36,961 nucleotides of DNA from Candidatus Egerieimonas intestinavium (GCA_018711815.1 DVHU01000078.1:1-36961); one strand, 5' to 3'. Numbered from the stretch's first letter, positions 23,676-31,661 are shown. Numbers and translations: made by a program. The notes: generated by a model not told the origin, from the letters alone.

Positions 23676-24652
23676 GAAAAAATAAGAAGCTATGGGCGCT
23701 TTTGCTGAGTGCGGTTCTGACCTTGGGTCTGGCCGGCTGCGGGGGGCCGGTGAACGCCAGCCCGGACAGCGGGCAAAGTCCCCGGCAGGAGGCAGTGGAT
23801 AATCCGGATACCTCGGAGCAGGAGACAGCGGAAAATCCAGAGACCCCGGAGGAGGGGGTGATCACCTCACCCCAGCAGGTGCCCGAGTACAGCGGACAGC
23901 CCTATGTGGAAGTGAACAATAACGTGCCGGTCCTGGAGGAAGAGGAGCCGGTATCCTACGAAACCTACAGCCAGCTGGATGAGCTGGGCCGGTGCGGCAC
24001 CGCCGAGGCCAATATCGGAACAGATCTGATGCCCACCCAGGAGAGGGGAAGCATAGGGCAGGTGAAGCCCTCCGGGTGGAAAACCGTAAAATATGACAAT
24101 GTGGACGGAAAGTATCTGTACAACCGGTGCCATCTGATCGGCTACCAGCTGACGGCGGAAAATGCCAACCAGGAGAACCTGATTACCGGAACCAGATACA
24201 TGAATGTGGAGGGGATGCTGCCCTTTGAAAATCTGGTGGCGGACTACATCAAGGAGACCGGAAACCACGTGCAGTACCGGGTGACGCCGGTGTACCAGGG
24301 GGAGAACCTGGTGGCCTCCGGGGTGCAGATGGAAGCCAGGTCTGTGGAAGATGAGGGCGAGGGCGTCAGCTACAACGTCTATGTTTATAATGTGCAGCCG
24401 GGGATTGAGATTGATTACGCCACCGGCGACAGCCGGGAAGCTCCGGAGAATGAGACCTCAGAAGAGGGCGGTGCAGATGGGATCCGGCAGGAGACTCAGG
24501 AATACATATTAAATACTAACACCAAAAAGTTTCACCGGCCCTCCTGCTCCAGCATCGCCAGCATGAAGGAGGAGAACCGGCAGGAATTTGCGGGGACCCG
24601 GGAGGAGCTAAAGGCCCAGGGTTATGAGCCCTGCGGGAACTGCAAGCCGTGA
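23672..24652 (+). CDS. Secreted lipoprotein DNA/RNA non-specific endonuclease, EndA-like
   Basis: A 326-residue exported nuclease of the beta-beta-alpha-metal (DNA/RNA non-specific endonuclease) family. Lipobox LAGC makes Cys23 the anchor, followed by a Pro/Glu/Asp-rich linker to about residue 90. The catalytic segment is YNRCHLIGYQL with His154 as general base (the usual DRGH reads NRCH) and ENLITGTRYMN with the metal-binding Asn, as in EndA-type DNA-entry nucleases. Residues about 278-326 form a separate small module, YILNTNTKKFHRPSC...GYEPCGNCKP, with His288, Cys292, Cys321 and Cys324, perhaps a zinc site. It would act outside the membrane in nucleic acid scavenging or DNA uptake. Confidence 0.88.
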   Translation: MRKNKKLWALLLSAVLTLGLAGCGGPVNASPDSGQSPRQEAVDNPDTSEQETAENPETPEEGVITSPQQVPEYSGQPYVEVNNNVPVLEEEEPVSYETYSQLDELGRCGTAEANIGTDLMPTQERGSIGQVKPSGWKTVKYDNVDGKYLYNRCHLIGYQLTAENANQENLITGTRYMNVEGMLPFENLVADYIKETGNHVQYRVTPVYQGENLVASGVQMEARSVEDEGEGVSYNVYVYNVQPGIEIDYATGDSREAPENETSEEGGADGIRQETQEYILNTNTKKFHRPSCSSIASMKEENRQEFAGTREELKAQGYEPCGNCKP

Positions 24653-24662
24653 GGATGAACCC

Positions 24663-25490
24663 ATGACAGAGAAGATAATCGAAAATTTTAAACTCTCCCA
24701 GATCTGCGGCTCCGGCCAGTGCTTCCGCATGGAGCGGATAGGGGAGGATACCTTCCGGGTGCTGGCCGGGGACAGATATCTGGAGGCCCGACAGCAGGGG
24801 ATGCGCTGTACGTTTTCCTGCCCGGAGGAGGAATTTGCAAAGTTTTGGCAGAACTATTTTGACCTGGAGGAGGATTACGGAAAATATATCCGCCAGATCA
24901 ATCCCCGGGATGGCTATCTGACCCGGGCGGCGGCCTTTGGGGACGGAATCCGCATTCTCCGGCAGGATCTGTGGGAGATGATCGTCTCCTTTCTGATCTC
25001 TCAGCAGAACAATATTGTCAGGATCCGCCGCTGCATCGGGAATATCTGTGAGAAGTACGGGGAGCCCCGGGTGAACTTCCGGGGAGAGCCCTACTGGGCC
25101 TTCCCCACCCCGGAGAGCTTGGCTCCCCTGGAGGAGGACGAGCTGAAGGATTGCAACCTGGGCTACCGCAGCAAGTACGTGGTGCGGGCGGCCAGGGCTG
25201 TGGTCTCCGGGGAGAGGGATCTGGAGCAAATCAAGGGCCTGCCCTACCGGAAGGCCCGGGAGGAGCTTCTGCAGTTTTTCGGGGTGGGGGAGAAGGTGGC
25301 GGACTGCATCTGCCTCTTCGCCCTGCATCAGCTGGAGGCCTTCCCGGTGGACACCCATATCCGACAGGCCCTGGAAGCCCACTATAAGCGGGGCTTCCCC
25401 AACAGGCGCTACCGGGGCAGCCGGGGGGTGATGCAGCAGTATATCTTCTATTATGAGCTGCTGGGAGCAAAAGAAGAGAGGATAGAATGA
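24663..25490 (+). CDS. 8-oxoguanine DNA glycosylase/AP lyase, OGG1-type
   Basis: A 275-residue base-excision repair enzyme of the helix-hairpin-helix-GPD superfamily, OGG1 type (with the N-terminal OGG domain, FRMERIGEDTFRVLAGDRYLEARQ). The motif LLQFFGVGEKVADCICLFAL contains catalytic Lys211, and AFPVDTHIRQ contains Asp230. It would remove oxidised guanine and nick the abasic site. ATG 24663 follows GAGGATGAACCC, 10 nt after the nuclease stop, so it is probably co-transcribed with the nuclease. The opposing dlt operon ends 61 nt downstream. Confidence 0.9.
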   Translation: MTEKIIENFKLSQICGSGQCFRMERIGEDTFRVLAGDRYLEARQQGMRCTFSCPEEEFAKFWQNYFDLEEDYGKYIRQINPRDGYLTRAAAFGDGIRILRQDLWEMIVSFLISQQNNIVRIRRCIGNICEKYGEPRVNFRGEPYWAFPTPESLAPLEEDELKDCNLGYRSKYVVRAARAVVSGERDLEQIKGLPYRKAREELLQFFGVGEKVADCICLFALHQLEAFPVDTHIRQALEAHYKRGFPNRRYRGSRGVMQQYIFYYELLGAKEERIE

Positions 25491-25522
25491 GAAAAGAGAT
25501 GGTCGATACCGTGACCGTTAAT

Positions 25523-25543
25523 CCGCCCCGGGATTATGGGCGG
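25523..25543. terminator. Weak hairpin between convergent genes
   Basis: CCGCCC/GGGCGG with a 9-nt loop lies between the glycosylase stop and the dltX stop. Neither side carries a clear T-run, so its role as terminator of the dlt operon is uncertain. Confidence 0.3.
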
Positions 25544-25551
25544 CTGCTGCC

Positions 25552-25713
25552 CTAAAACTGGGCGTAGATAAATTTCGGCGCCGTGGACAGGTTGGCGTTC
25601 ATCAGATAAAGATACAGGATCACCATCAAAAGATAAAAGGCCAGCACCCACAGGGCGAAGGAGAGCCTGGGGTGATCCTTAAGCTTGCTGCGCAAATTGG
25701 TAAAGAGCTTCAT
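25552..25713 (-). CDS. dltX: DltX, small membrane protein of teichoic acid D-alanylation
   Basis: A 53-residue protein: a basic N-terminus (KLFTNLRSKLKDHPR), one membrane helix (about 17-38) and an extracellular tail ending APKFIYAQF. The C-terminal FIYxxF-like motif with its conserved Tyr (Tyr50) is the hallmark of DltX, thought to take part in passing D-alanine across the membrane with DltB. It starts inside the last codons of dltD, overlapping by 35 nt in another frame. In Bacillus dltX precedes dltA, whereas here it ends the operon. No strong separate ribosome binding site is visible, so translation probably depends on coupling to dltD. It is easily missed because of its size. Confidence 0.85.
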   Translation of the reverse strand: MKLFTNLRSKLKDHPRLSFALWVLAFYLLMVILYLYLMNANLSTAPKFIYAQF

Positions 25714-26854
25714 CTACAGTCAACCATCCTTTCTGGGCTAAGTGTACGCTGTCCTCAAAGAAATATTTCGTGTGCTCCTCCCCGGAGAGGTCTGTCACCT
25801 GGGCATCCGGGAACTCTGCGGCCAGATCCCGGATATTCTGGTAGTAATTCTGCCGGGCCTGGGCGGGAAATTCCGTGAAATCATACCAGTAGCCGTTCAC
25901 GGGCAGGATCACCAGCATGGGCGTGACGGAGAGCTCCCGGCAGACCTGAAGGAAGAGCCTCAGGTCGTCGTACTCCGGGGAGAAACCGTAGCCGTTTACA
26001 GCGTCGGCGTCGCTGCCCTTTTTCTCCGCCTTGCGGGCGGCAGCCTCCCGGTAGCCTTCCTCATCCATAAAAAATTCGTTCTGCTGATGCTGATCCCCGT
26101 AGGCCTCCGCCTGGGCGCCCAGGGAAGCCCAATCCGGCTCTTCTTCGCTGAGCTCCCGCTCTCCCTGGGAGGAGATGCCCGCCAACTGAGCCTGCATGAC
26201 TAATCCGGCCTGATCCTTCTCGGTCAGGAACCCCTGGTAGAAATTCAGATACAGATTTTCAAAGAATCCCATGTCCTCCCCCCGGGCCCGCCGGTCATAG
26301 GCCTCCACCCGCTCCAGGGCGGAGGGATCCGCAGCCAGGAGCTCCTCGGTGCGCTCCATGATGGCTTCCTTGGTCTTGCGGGAAAGGGAGGGATTATCCA
26401 GCATTCCCAGGTAATGGGTCTCGGAGAAGCGGGAGGCAAAAGCCTTGTCTACCACGCCGGTTTTTCTGAACCACTGGGGGGACAGAAGGAGAACTGCCTT
26501 TTTGTTTTCCATGCTGTCGCTGATGGAGGCCAGGGTGATGGCATGGCTCAGGGACTGGTAGTAGCCGGCGCCGATAAGCATAGTGTTCAGCTTAGTGCGG
26601 CGGAACAGCTGGTTGGGGTGGCAGGGGAGCTCGCTGCCGTGCTGAAATTCGGAGGATCCGAAGACCACCAGAGAGTTCTCGTCCAGATTGGCCTCTATCC
26701 CCGCCCGGGACAGTGATTTCGCATCCTGGGCCCAGGTGGAAAAAGCATTGCTGTCAAAATCCAGATGACTTTTGTTGTACAGGTGATAGCCAAAGACGGT
26801 GGCGCCAAAGAGCCCCAGGGCCGCCAGAAATGCCGCCGGCTTTTTCGCCCTCAT
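25679..26854 (-). CDS. dltD: D-alanyl-lipoteichoic acid biosynthesis protein DltD
   Basis: A 391-residue membrane-anchored SGNH-fold protein. One N-terminal hydrophobic helix (about 7-24) holds it to the outer face. Nucleophile region VVFGSSEF (Ser67/68) and the C-terminal DSVHLAQKGW with the catalytic Asp and His are present, as is NGYWYDFTEF typical of DltD. It completes transfer of D-alanine to teichoic acid outside the cell. An acidic, Gln/Glu-rich insert around residues 225-285 is less conserved in appearance. It overlaps dltC by one base and dltX by 35 nt. Confidence 0.92.
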   Translation of the reverse strand: MRAKKPAAFLAALGLFGATVFGYHLYNKSHLDFDSNAFSTWAQDAKSLSRAGIEANLDENSLVVFGSSEFQHGSELPCHPNQLFRRTKLNTMLIGAGYYQSLSHAITLASISDSMENKKAVLLLSPQWFRKTGVVDKAFASRFSETHYLGMLDNPSLSRKTKEAIMERTEELLAADPSALERVEAYDRRARGEDMGFFENLYLNFYQGFLTEKDQAGLVMQAQLAGISSQGERELSEEEPDWASLGAQAEAYGDQHQQNEFFMDEEGYREAAARKAEKKGSDADAVNGYGFSPEYDDLRLFLQVCRELSVTPMLVILPVNGYWYDFTEFPAQARQNYYQNIRDLAAEFPDAQVTDLSGEEHTKYFFEDSVHLAQKGWLTVDEALYQFAQQA

Positions 26855-27084
26855 CAGCTTCTGGACTCCACCAGGGCCAGGATCTTATTGGGGGTGCTCA
26901 CATCTTCCCGCTCCACCTCGGAGGGGGCGATGACAATACCCAGCTGATCTTCGATGGATACCAGCAGCTCCGCGAAGCCCAGAGAGTCCATCAGGTCTGC
27001 CGCAAAAAGGTCCAAATCCAGCTCCCGGCGCACCACAGAGTCCTCGCAGATTTCTTCTAAAATATCTAATATTGTTTCTCTCAT
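26854..27084 (-). CDS. dltC: D-alanine carrier protein DltC
   Basis: A 76-residue acyl-carrier-type protein. The phosphopantetheine site is Ser34 in DLMDSLGFAELLVSIEDQLGI, and the acidic helices around it are typical. It receives D-alanine from DltA and delivers it to DltB. Length matches the usual 77-80 residues. It lies between dltB (27-nt gap) and dltD (1-nt overlap). Confidence 0.93.
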   Translation of the reverse strand: MRETILDILEEICEDSVVRRELDLDLFAADLMDSLGFAELLVSIEDQLGIVIAPSEVEREDVSTPNKILALVESRS

Positions 27085-27111
27085 TATTTCTTACCTCCAC
27101 ATGAATGTAAA

Positions 27112-28275
27112 TTATCCGCAGATCAGCTCCCAGAATTTCCCGGAGAAAATCAGAAAGCCGAACATGACCAGCTGCAGGGTCAGGAACCAGGAAAGAACCT
27201 GGTACCAGCGGGTGTTCTTGTATTTTTTGTAAAACTTGGATTTCTTCTGGAATCCCTCGGCGGCAGCCAGGAGAAGTCCGTGATAGATACCGTAGATTAG
27301 GTACGAGGGCGTAAGCCCGTGCCACATGCCCATGACGGTCATGTTTACCAGGAAGCCGGCGCAGGCCCGCTGCAGGCGGGTCTTAAACCATTTCTTCCGG
27401 GAGCATTTCATGATAAAGCGGGAGAAAAGGAAATCCCGGAACCAGTGGGATAAGGTAATGTGCCAGCGATCCCAGAATTCCTTGATATCTCTGCTGATAA
27501 AGGGAGCCCGGAAATTGTCCGGGGTGCGCACCCCCAGAAAATAGCTGGCGCCCACGGCCATGAGGCTGTATCCGGCGAAGTCGAAAAACATGTAGAAGCC
27601 GTAGGCGTAGGCGTAACCGGGGATGGCGTACCAGGCGGAACTTTCCCCGAAGAACTCCACCGCCCGGTAGAAGGCTGATGCCAGCACCAGCTTGTAGACC
27701 AGGCCCAGCAGAAGCTTCCAGAGGCCGTCGCCGCAGAGCTGCAGGTACTCGCTCCGGGAACAGGTCTTAGACCAGTCCTGGTGGAACCGGCGGCTGCGGT
27801 CGATGGGGCCGGAGCTTAAGCTGGGGAAAAATAAAAGAAATCCCACAAACTCCACCGCGGAAAACTCTGTGATGACTCCATCATAAATCTCAATGACCAT
27901 CTGCAGAGACTTGAAGGTCAGGTAGGAGACACCCAGAAAACTGAAAAAGCTCACCGTGGATACCTCGCCGCATTTGGAGAGCAGCAGGGGCAGCAGGGAC
28001 ACCAGCAGGGCCCCGCAGTAACAGCGCTCCCGGCGGCCATAGAGCTTACGCAGGGACAGATAGCCCTTCAGGAGAATCAGCTCCAGGGCGCAGAAGGATA
28101 CCAGGTAAAAGAACTGGATGGGGGTCTGCCAGAAAATTGCCGCCACGAAAAACAGGGTGGCGGCCAGACTGTACCAGCGCAGGGGCTTTTCCAAAATCCC
28201 CAGCAGAAAAGCCAAAGCCAGCACCGCCGTCAGGCAGAGGAAGAAGGGGAGACCGCTGAAAAAACTCAAACTCAT
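27112..28275 (-). CDS. dltB: D-alanine membrane O-acyltransferase DltB
   Basis: A 387-residue multi-pass protein of the MBOAT family that moves D-alanine from DltC across the membrane. The conserved segments FPSLSSGPIDRSRRF, FFDFAGYSLMAVG, IKEFWDRWHITLSHWFRDFLFSRF and MGMWHGLTPSYLIYGIYHG are present, with the catalytic His319 in MWHG. About ten or more hydrophobic segments are visible. It overlaps dltA by 4 nt (ATGA). Confidence 0.94.
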   Translation of the reverse strand: MSLSFFSGLPFFLCLTAVLALAFLLGILEKPLRWYSLAATLFFVAAIFWQTPIQFFYLVSFCALELILLKGYLSLRKLYGRRERCYCGALLVSLLPLLLSKCGEVSTVSFFSFLGVSYLTFKSLQMVIEIYDGVITEFSAVEFVGFLLFFPSLSSGPIDRSRRFHQDWSKTCSRSEYLQLCGDGLWKLLLGLVYKLVLASAFYRAVEFFGESSAWYAIPGYAYAYGFYMFFDFAGYSLMAVGASYFLGVRTPDNFRAPFISRDIKEFWDRWHITLSHWFRDFLFSRFIMKCSRKKWFKTRLQRACAGFLVNMTVMGMWHGLTPSYLIYGIYHGLLLAAAEGFQKKSKFYKKYKNTRWYQVLSWFLTLQLVMFGFLIFSGKFWELICG

Positions 28276-29855
28276 CCCTTACCTCCCAGGGCCTGCCCCC
28301 CAGAACCATCATTTGCCGGGTTCCCGGAGGGCTGCAGCATATTTCCCAGGGTCTGGCGGTCCGCCTTGCCGTTGGCCGTCACCGGAAGCTCCTCCAGAAA
28401 GATAAACTTCTTTGGGATCATGTATTCCGGCAGATAGTCCTTTAAGCGCTTTTTCAGCTCCTGGCTCTTGGCGAAGCTATCCGCCACCGGCTCCTGGCAT
28501 ACGGCAAAGGCTGCCAGGCTCTTCACCTTCCCGGCGCTCATCCGAGGAATCACGGCTGCCCGGGAGATTCCCGGAAGCCGCAGGATATTGCTCTCGATAT
28601 CCCCCAGTTCAATGCGGTAGCCGTGAAGCTTAATCTGCAGGTCCAGGCGGCCGCCGTAGTAGAGCATACCCTCCTTTAGGTATCCTTCGTCCCCGGTATG
28701 GTAGCCTCGGAGGCTTTTGCCCTCCCGCTCACAGGTGAAGAAGGCCTTATGGGTCAGGTCCGGGCGCTTGTAGTAGCCGGAGCTGACCGTATCCCCCAGG
28801 ATAATGATTTCGCCCTTCTCTCCGGGATTGGCAGGTGAGCCGTCCTCCCGCCAGATTTCCAGCCGGGTGCCGAGCTTTGGGCGCCCCACGGGCAGAGGGC
28901 TTACTGCGCTGTTTAATGCCTCGTCCACCAGCACCTGGGTTACAGCCACCGTGGATTCGGTGGGGCCGTAGGTGTTCATGATTTTGGCGCCGGGGAAGCG
29001 GCTCTGCAGCTTCTGTACCGTCCTGTTGGTGAGGGTTTCCCCGCAGAAGAGGAAGAGCTCCAGGTGAGGCAGCAGTTTCTGGGAGAAGGCTGGGTCTGTC
29101 AGGCAAATGTCTGCGAAGGAGGGGGTGGACACCCACACCTGGGCCCCGGAGGCGCCCAGGCGGTTCAGCAGCAGCCGGTAGTCTGCCTGGGCGGTCTTGC
29201 TCAGGCAAAACAGAGTGCCTCCGCAGGCCAGGCAGGTGTAGAGATCCATCACCGACAGGTCAAAGGAGAAGGGGGCCTGGTTCAGGAATATCTGTCCCTG
29301 CTTTTGCTCCGGGGAGGTTCCCAGGGTCACAGACCAGTCCAGGTAATGGTTCAGGCAGCTGGCGGTGATCTGAACCCCTTTGGGAGTCCCGGTGCTGCCT
29401 GAGGTGAAGATAATGTAATAGGTATCCTCCCCGGAGACAGCTTTGGCTTCAGGCAGAGGAGGAAGCTTTTGGGAAAGGAGAGACTTAAGCTTCTCCAGGC
29501 TCCATAGCTCCTTCTCTTTGCAGTCGCAGGACAGCTCCTCCGTGGCCAGCACCACCGGGGAATCCATCTGATCCAGAATCAGCTGGGCGCGGCTCTCGGG
29601 TACGGATATGTCAATGGGACAGTAAGCGCGGCCGGAACGGACACAGGCCAGAAAGCACACCAGCATCAGGGGGCTCTTGTGGCCGTACACAGCCACGGGG
29701 GCCCTATTGTCCCCGCAGGCCTGCTCCAGGTGGGCGGCCAGCCGGGTTGAGAGCTGCTCCAGCTCTCCCCAGGTGAGCTTCTCATCACCGGAGACAACGG
29801 CCGGCCGGTCAGGATGGGCCAGACTGTTTTGGCGGATACGTTCAAGGATATTCAT
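28272..29855 (-). CDS. dltA: D-alanine--carrier protein ligase DltA
   Basis: A 527-residue adenylate-forming enzyme that activates D-alanine with ATP and loads it on DltC. Motifs: YIIFTSGSTGTPKGVQ (P-loop-like A3), NTYGPTEST (A5), GYHTGDEGYL (A7), LDLQIKLHGYRIELGDIE (A8) and PVTANGKADRQTL with the C-terminal catalytic Lys (A10). The start follows AGGAAGG. A promoter lies 42-70 nt upstream at 29897-29925. The last 20 residues (after LGNMLQPSG) are Gly-rich and probably dispensable; they overlap dltB. D-alanylation lowers the negative charge of teichoic acids and commonly protects against cationic peptides. Confidence 0.94.
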   Translation of the reverse strand: MNILERIRQNSLAHPDRPAVVSGDEKLTWGELEQLSTRLAAHLEQACGDNRAPVAVYGHKSPLMLVCFLACVRSGRAYCPIDISVPESRAQLILDQMDSPVVLATEELSCDCKEKELWSLEKLKSLLSQKLPPLPEAKAVSGEDTYYIIFTSGSTGTPKGVQITASCLNHYLDWSVTLGTSPEQKQGQIFLNQAPFSFDLSVMDLYTCLACGGTLFCLSKTAQADYRLLLNRLGASGAQVWVSTPSFADICLTDPAFSQKLLPHLELFLFCGETLTNRTVQKLQSRFPGAKIMNTYGPTESTVAVTQVLVDEALNSAVSPLPVGRPKLGTRLEIWREDGSPANPGEKGEIIILGDTVSSGYYKRPDLTHKAFFTCEREGKSLRGYHTGDEGYLKEGMLYYGGRLDLQIKLHGYRIELGDIESNILRLPGISRAAVIPRMSAGKVKSLAAFAVCQEPVADSFAKSQELKKRLKDYLPEYMIPKKFIFLEELPVTANGKADRQTLGNMLQPSGNPANDGSGGQALGGKG

Positions 29856-29896
29856 GTCAGCAGTACCTTCCTGTCTTTGGTAATTTAGCGATAATT

Positions 29897-29925
29897 ACTA
29901 TACTATTTTGCCATAGGGAGGGCAA
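29897..29925 (-). promoter_or_regulatory. Promoter of the dlt operon
   Basis: On the minus strand TTGCCC is followed after 17 nt by TATAGT. The region between here and the SRP RNA terminator (29926-30053) contains no gene and is AT-rich, suitable for regulator sites that I cannot identify. Confidence 0.65.
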
Positions 29926-30053
29926 GTATCTTTACTAAAACTTAAGAAAATTGAAAGCATGATCCGGCAAAATGTTATAAAATAGAGGATTTTTCAGAGA
30001 AATAAGGAGAATTTGACGAGAAAATTAATAATTAACGAGAGAAGGACGCGAAC

Positions 30054-30085
30054 AAAAAAGAAGGCGTTCCCTGGAACACCTTCTT
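30054..30085 (-). terminator. Terminator of the SRP RNA gene
   Basis: On the minus strand a 13-bp stem (AAGAAGGTGTTCC/GGAACGCCTTCTT, one G-U pair) with a 2-nt spacer in the loop is followed by six T. It begins 19 nt beyond the mature RNA end. Confidence 0.88.
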
Positions 30086-30103
30086 TGGAAAATTCTTTTT
30101 TAA

Positions 30104-30365
30104 CCGTGCGCCGCACTTCGCACTGCTCCCACAGACGTTACCTCTACAGTTAACTCGGCCCAGGCACCCTTGCGGCACACAGAAGGTTCTACTTAGTGCT
30201 GCTACATTCCTGTCCTGACACGGTTCATAGATTCCTGTTGCGCAAGACCCAGGCGTCAACGCCACTTATAGAGGGCAGCTCTGCAGGCTACAGCGCTCGG
30301 ATTGGCATCACCCCTGCTGTAGCGGATTGCAGGTACAGGGCACCGCTATCTCCCCGGCTGCACGG
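30104..30365 (-). ncRNA. ffs: Signal recognition particle RNA, large bacterial type
   Basis: About 262 nt on the minus strand with closing 5' CCGTGC and 3' GCACGG ends. The diagnostic apical helix is present: GTCAGG, then a GGAA tetraloop (plus positions 30207-30210), then AGCAGC, which binds the M domain of Ffh. The 5' portion GGTGCCCTGTACCTGCAATCCGC (in two stretches) and the 3' half GGGCCGAGTTAACTG match the Alu-domain and stem segments of Bacillus/Clostridium-type SRP RNA. It has a strong promoter upstream and a terminator downstream. It directs membrane and secreted proteins to the Sec pathway. In B. subtilis the gene (scr) also lies next to dnaX. Confidence 0.95.
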
Positions 30366-30372
30366 TTTTTTT

Positions 30373-30401
30373 AGTATAGCGTGTTTTGGAGCTTTTGTCA
30401 A
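30373..30401 (-). promoter_or_regulatory. Promoter of the SRP RNA gene
   Basis: On the minus strand a consensus TTGACA and TATACT are separated by exactly 17 nt; the expected start falls at about 30366, agreeing with the RNA 5' end. It is one of the strongest promoters in the window, as expected for a stable RNA. Confidence 0.9.
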
Positions 30402-30423
30402 TGGCGGAAGGGGGATTTTGCAC

Positions 30424-30452
30424 TTGTGAGATAGGGAAAATTAGGATATAAT
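30424..30452 (+). promoter_or_regulatory. Promoter of the phosphofructokinase gene
   Basis: TTGTGA and a perfect TATAAT are separated by 17 nt. It is divergent from the SRP RNA promoter, with 22 bp between the two -35 elements, so the two may compete for polymerase. Confidence 0.7.
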
Positions 30453-30531
30453 AAGGACAAGGCAGCCGCCGTGAATGGCGGGCGGACCTGCTGGCGCGGC
30501 TGTAAAAAAATAAAGGATGGGGTGTGATTAC

Positions 30532-31611
30532 ATGAAACGAATTGGTTTGTTGACCAGCGGCGGTGACTGCCAGGCACTGAATGCGACTATGCGCGGAATT
30601 GTAAAAGGATTGGCGAGCAACATTCAAGATCTGGAAGTGTACGGATTTGAGAACGGCTATAAGGGATTGATTTATGGTGATTACCGTCTGCTGACCTCCC
30701 GGGATTTCTCCGGTATTTTAACCCGGGGCGGCACGATCCTGGGAACCTCCCGCGTACCCTTTAAGACCATCCGGGAGCCGGATGAGCGGGGCATCGATAA
30801 GGTAGAGGCAATGAAGCAGAATTATTATAAGCTGCGCCTGGACTGCCTGGTTATCCTGGGCGGCAACGGAACCCAGAAGACTGCCAACCTGCTGAGAGAA
30901 GAGGGACTTAACATCATCCATATGCCCAAGACTATCGACAACGATATCTGGGGAACGGATATGACCTTCGGCTTTTACAGCGCGGTAAATATTGCTACGG
31001 AGGCCATCGACTGCATCCACACCACCGCATCCTCCCACAACCGGGTGTTTATTGTGGAGGTTATGGGCCACAAGGTAGGCTGGCTGACCCTGTATGCCGG
31101 AATGGCCAGCGGCGCTGACATTATTCTGATTCCCGAGATCCCCTACGACATTAAGAAGGTGATCGAGGCCATCAACGCCAGAGCAAAGAGAGGAAGCGGC
31201 TTTACCATCCTGGCTGTGGCTGAGGGAGCCATCTCCAAGGAGGACGCGGCCCTCTCCAAGAAAGAGCTGAAGAAGAAAATGGAGGAGGACAAGAAGCTTT
31301 ATCCCTCCGTTTCCTACGCCATTGCGGCAGAGATCGAGAAGGAGACCGGCATGGAGATCCGCGTTACCGTGCCCGGCCACATGCAGAGAGGCGGAAGCCC
31401 CTGTCCCTACGACCGTATGCTGGCTACCAGACTGGGCAGCGCGGCAGCCAAGCTGATCATGGCTGACGACTACGGCTACATGGTTGGTATTGTCAACGGC
31501 AAGACCAAGAAGATTCCGCTGGGCGAGTGTGCGGGCAAGCTTAAGATGGTGACTCCCGATGCCCAGGAGATTAAAGAGGCTAAGAGAATCGGCATCAGCT
31601 TCGGAGATTAA
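30532..31611 (+). CDS. pfkA: 6-phosphofructokinase, clostridial GGNGT/PKTIDND type
   Basis: A 359-residue phosphofructokinase phosphorylating fructose 6-phosphate in glycolysis. N-terminal IGLLTSGGDCQALNATMRG, RGGTILGTSR, catalytic PKTIDNDIWGTDMTFGF (132-148), EVMGHKVGWLTLYAG and PGHMQRGGSPCPYDR are all family signatures. The nucleotide-site motif is GGNGT at 110-114 instead of GGDGS (ATP type) or GGDDT (pyrophosphate type), and the residue before TIDND is Lys, as in pyrophosphate and mixed types. So the phosphoryl donor is uncertain. ATG 30532 is used: AAAGGATGG lies 11 nt upstream, and the alternative ATG 30517 is inside that site. It sits between the SRP RNA and dnaX. Confidence 0.9.
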   Translation: MKRIGLLTSGGDCQALNATMRGIVKGLASNIQDLEVYGFENGYKGLIYGDYRLLTSRDFSGILTRGGTILGTSRVPFKTIREPDERGIDKVEAMKQNYYKLRLDCLVILGGNGTQKTANLLREEGLNIIHMPKTIDNDIWGTDMTFGFYSAVNIATEAIDCIHTTASSHNRVFIVEVMGHKVGWLTLYAGMASGADIILIPEIPYDIKKVIEAINARAKRGSGFTILAVAEGAISKEDAALSKKELKKKMEEDKKLYPSVSYAIAAEIEKETGMEIRVTVPGHMQRGGSPCPYDRMLATRLGSAAAKLIMADDYGYMVGIVNGKTKKIPLGECAGKLKMVTPDAQEIKEAKRIGISFGD

Positions 31612-31621
31612 AAAAATTTTT

Positions 31622-31661
31622 GCGGGCGCCGCGAAGGTAAATTTTGCTTTCGCGGCGCCTG
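31622..31661. terminator. GC-rich hairpin between pfk and dnaX
   Basis: A 14-bp stem (core GGCGCCGCGAA/TTCGCGGCGCC, one G-U pair) starts 11 nt after the pfk stop. On the plus strand no T-run follows, but AAAAATTTTTTT follows on the minus strand. It probably ends or attenuates pfk transcription before dnaX; its polarity is unclear. Confidence 0.5.

Noticed and set aside
30032-30429. Two short open frames across the SRP RNA
   Set aside because: They lie in a recognised structured RNA gene with its own promoter and terminator.
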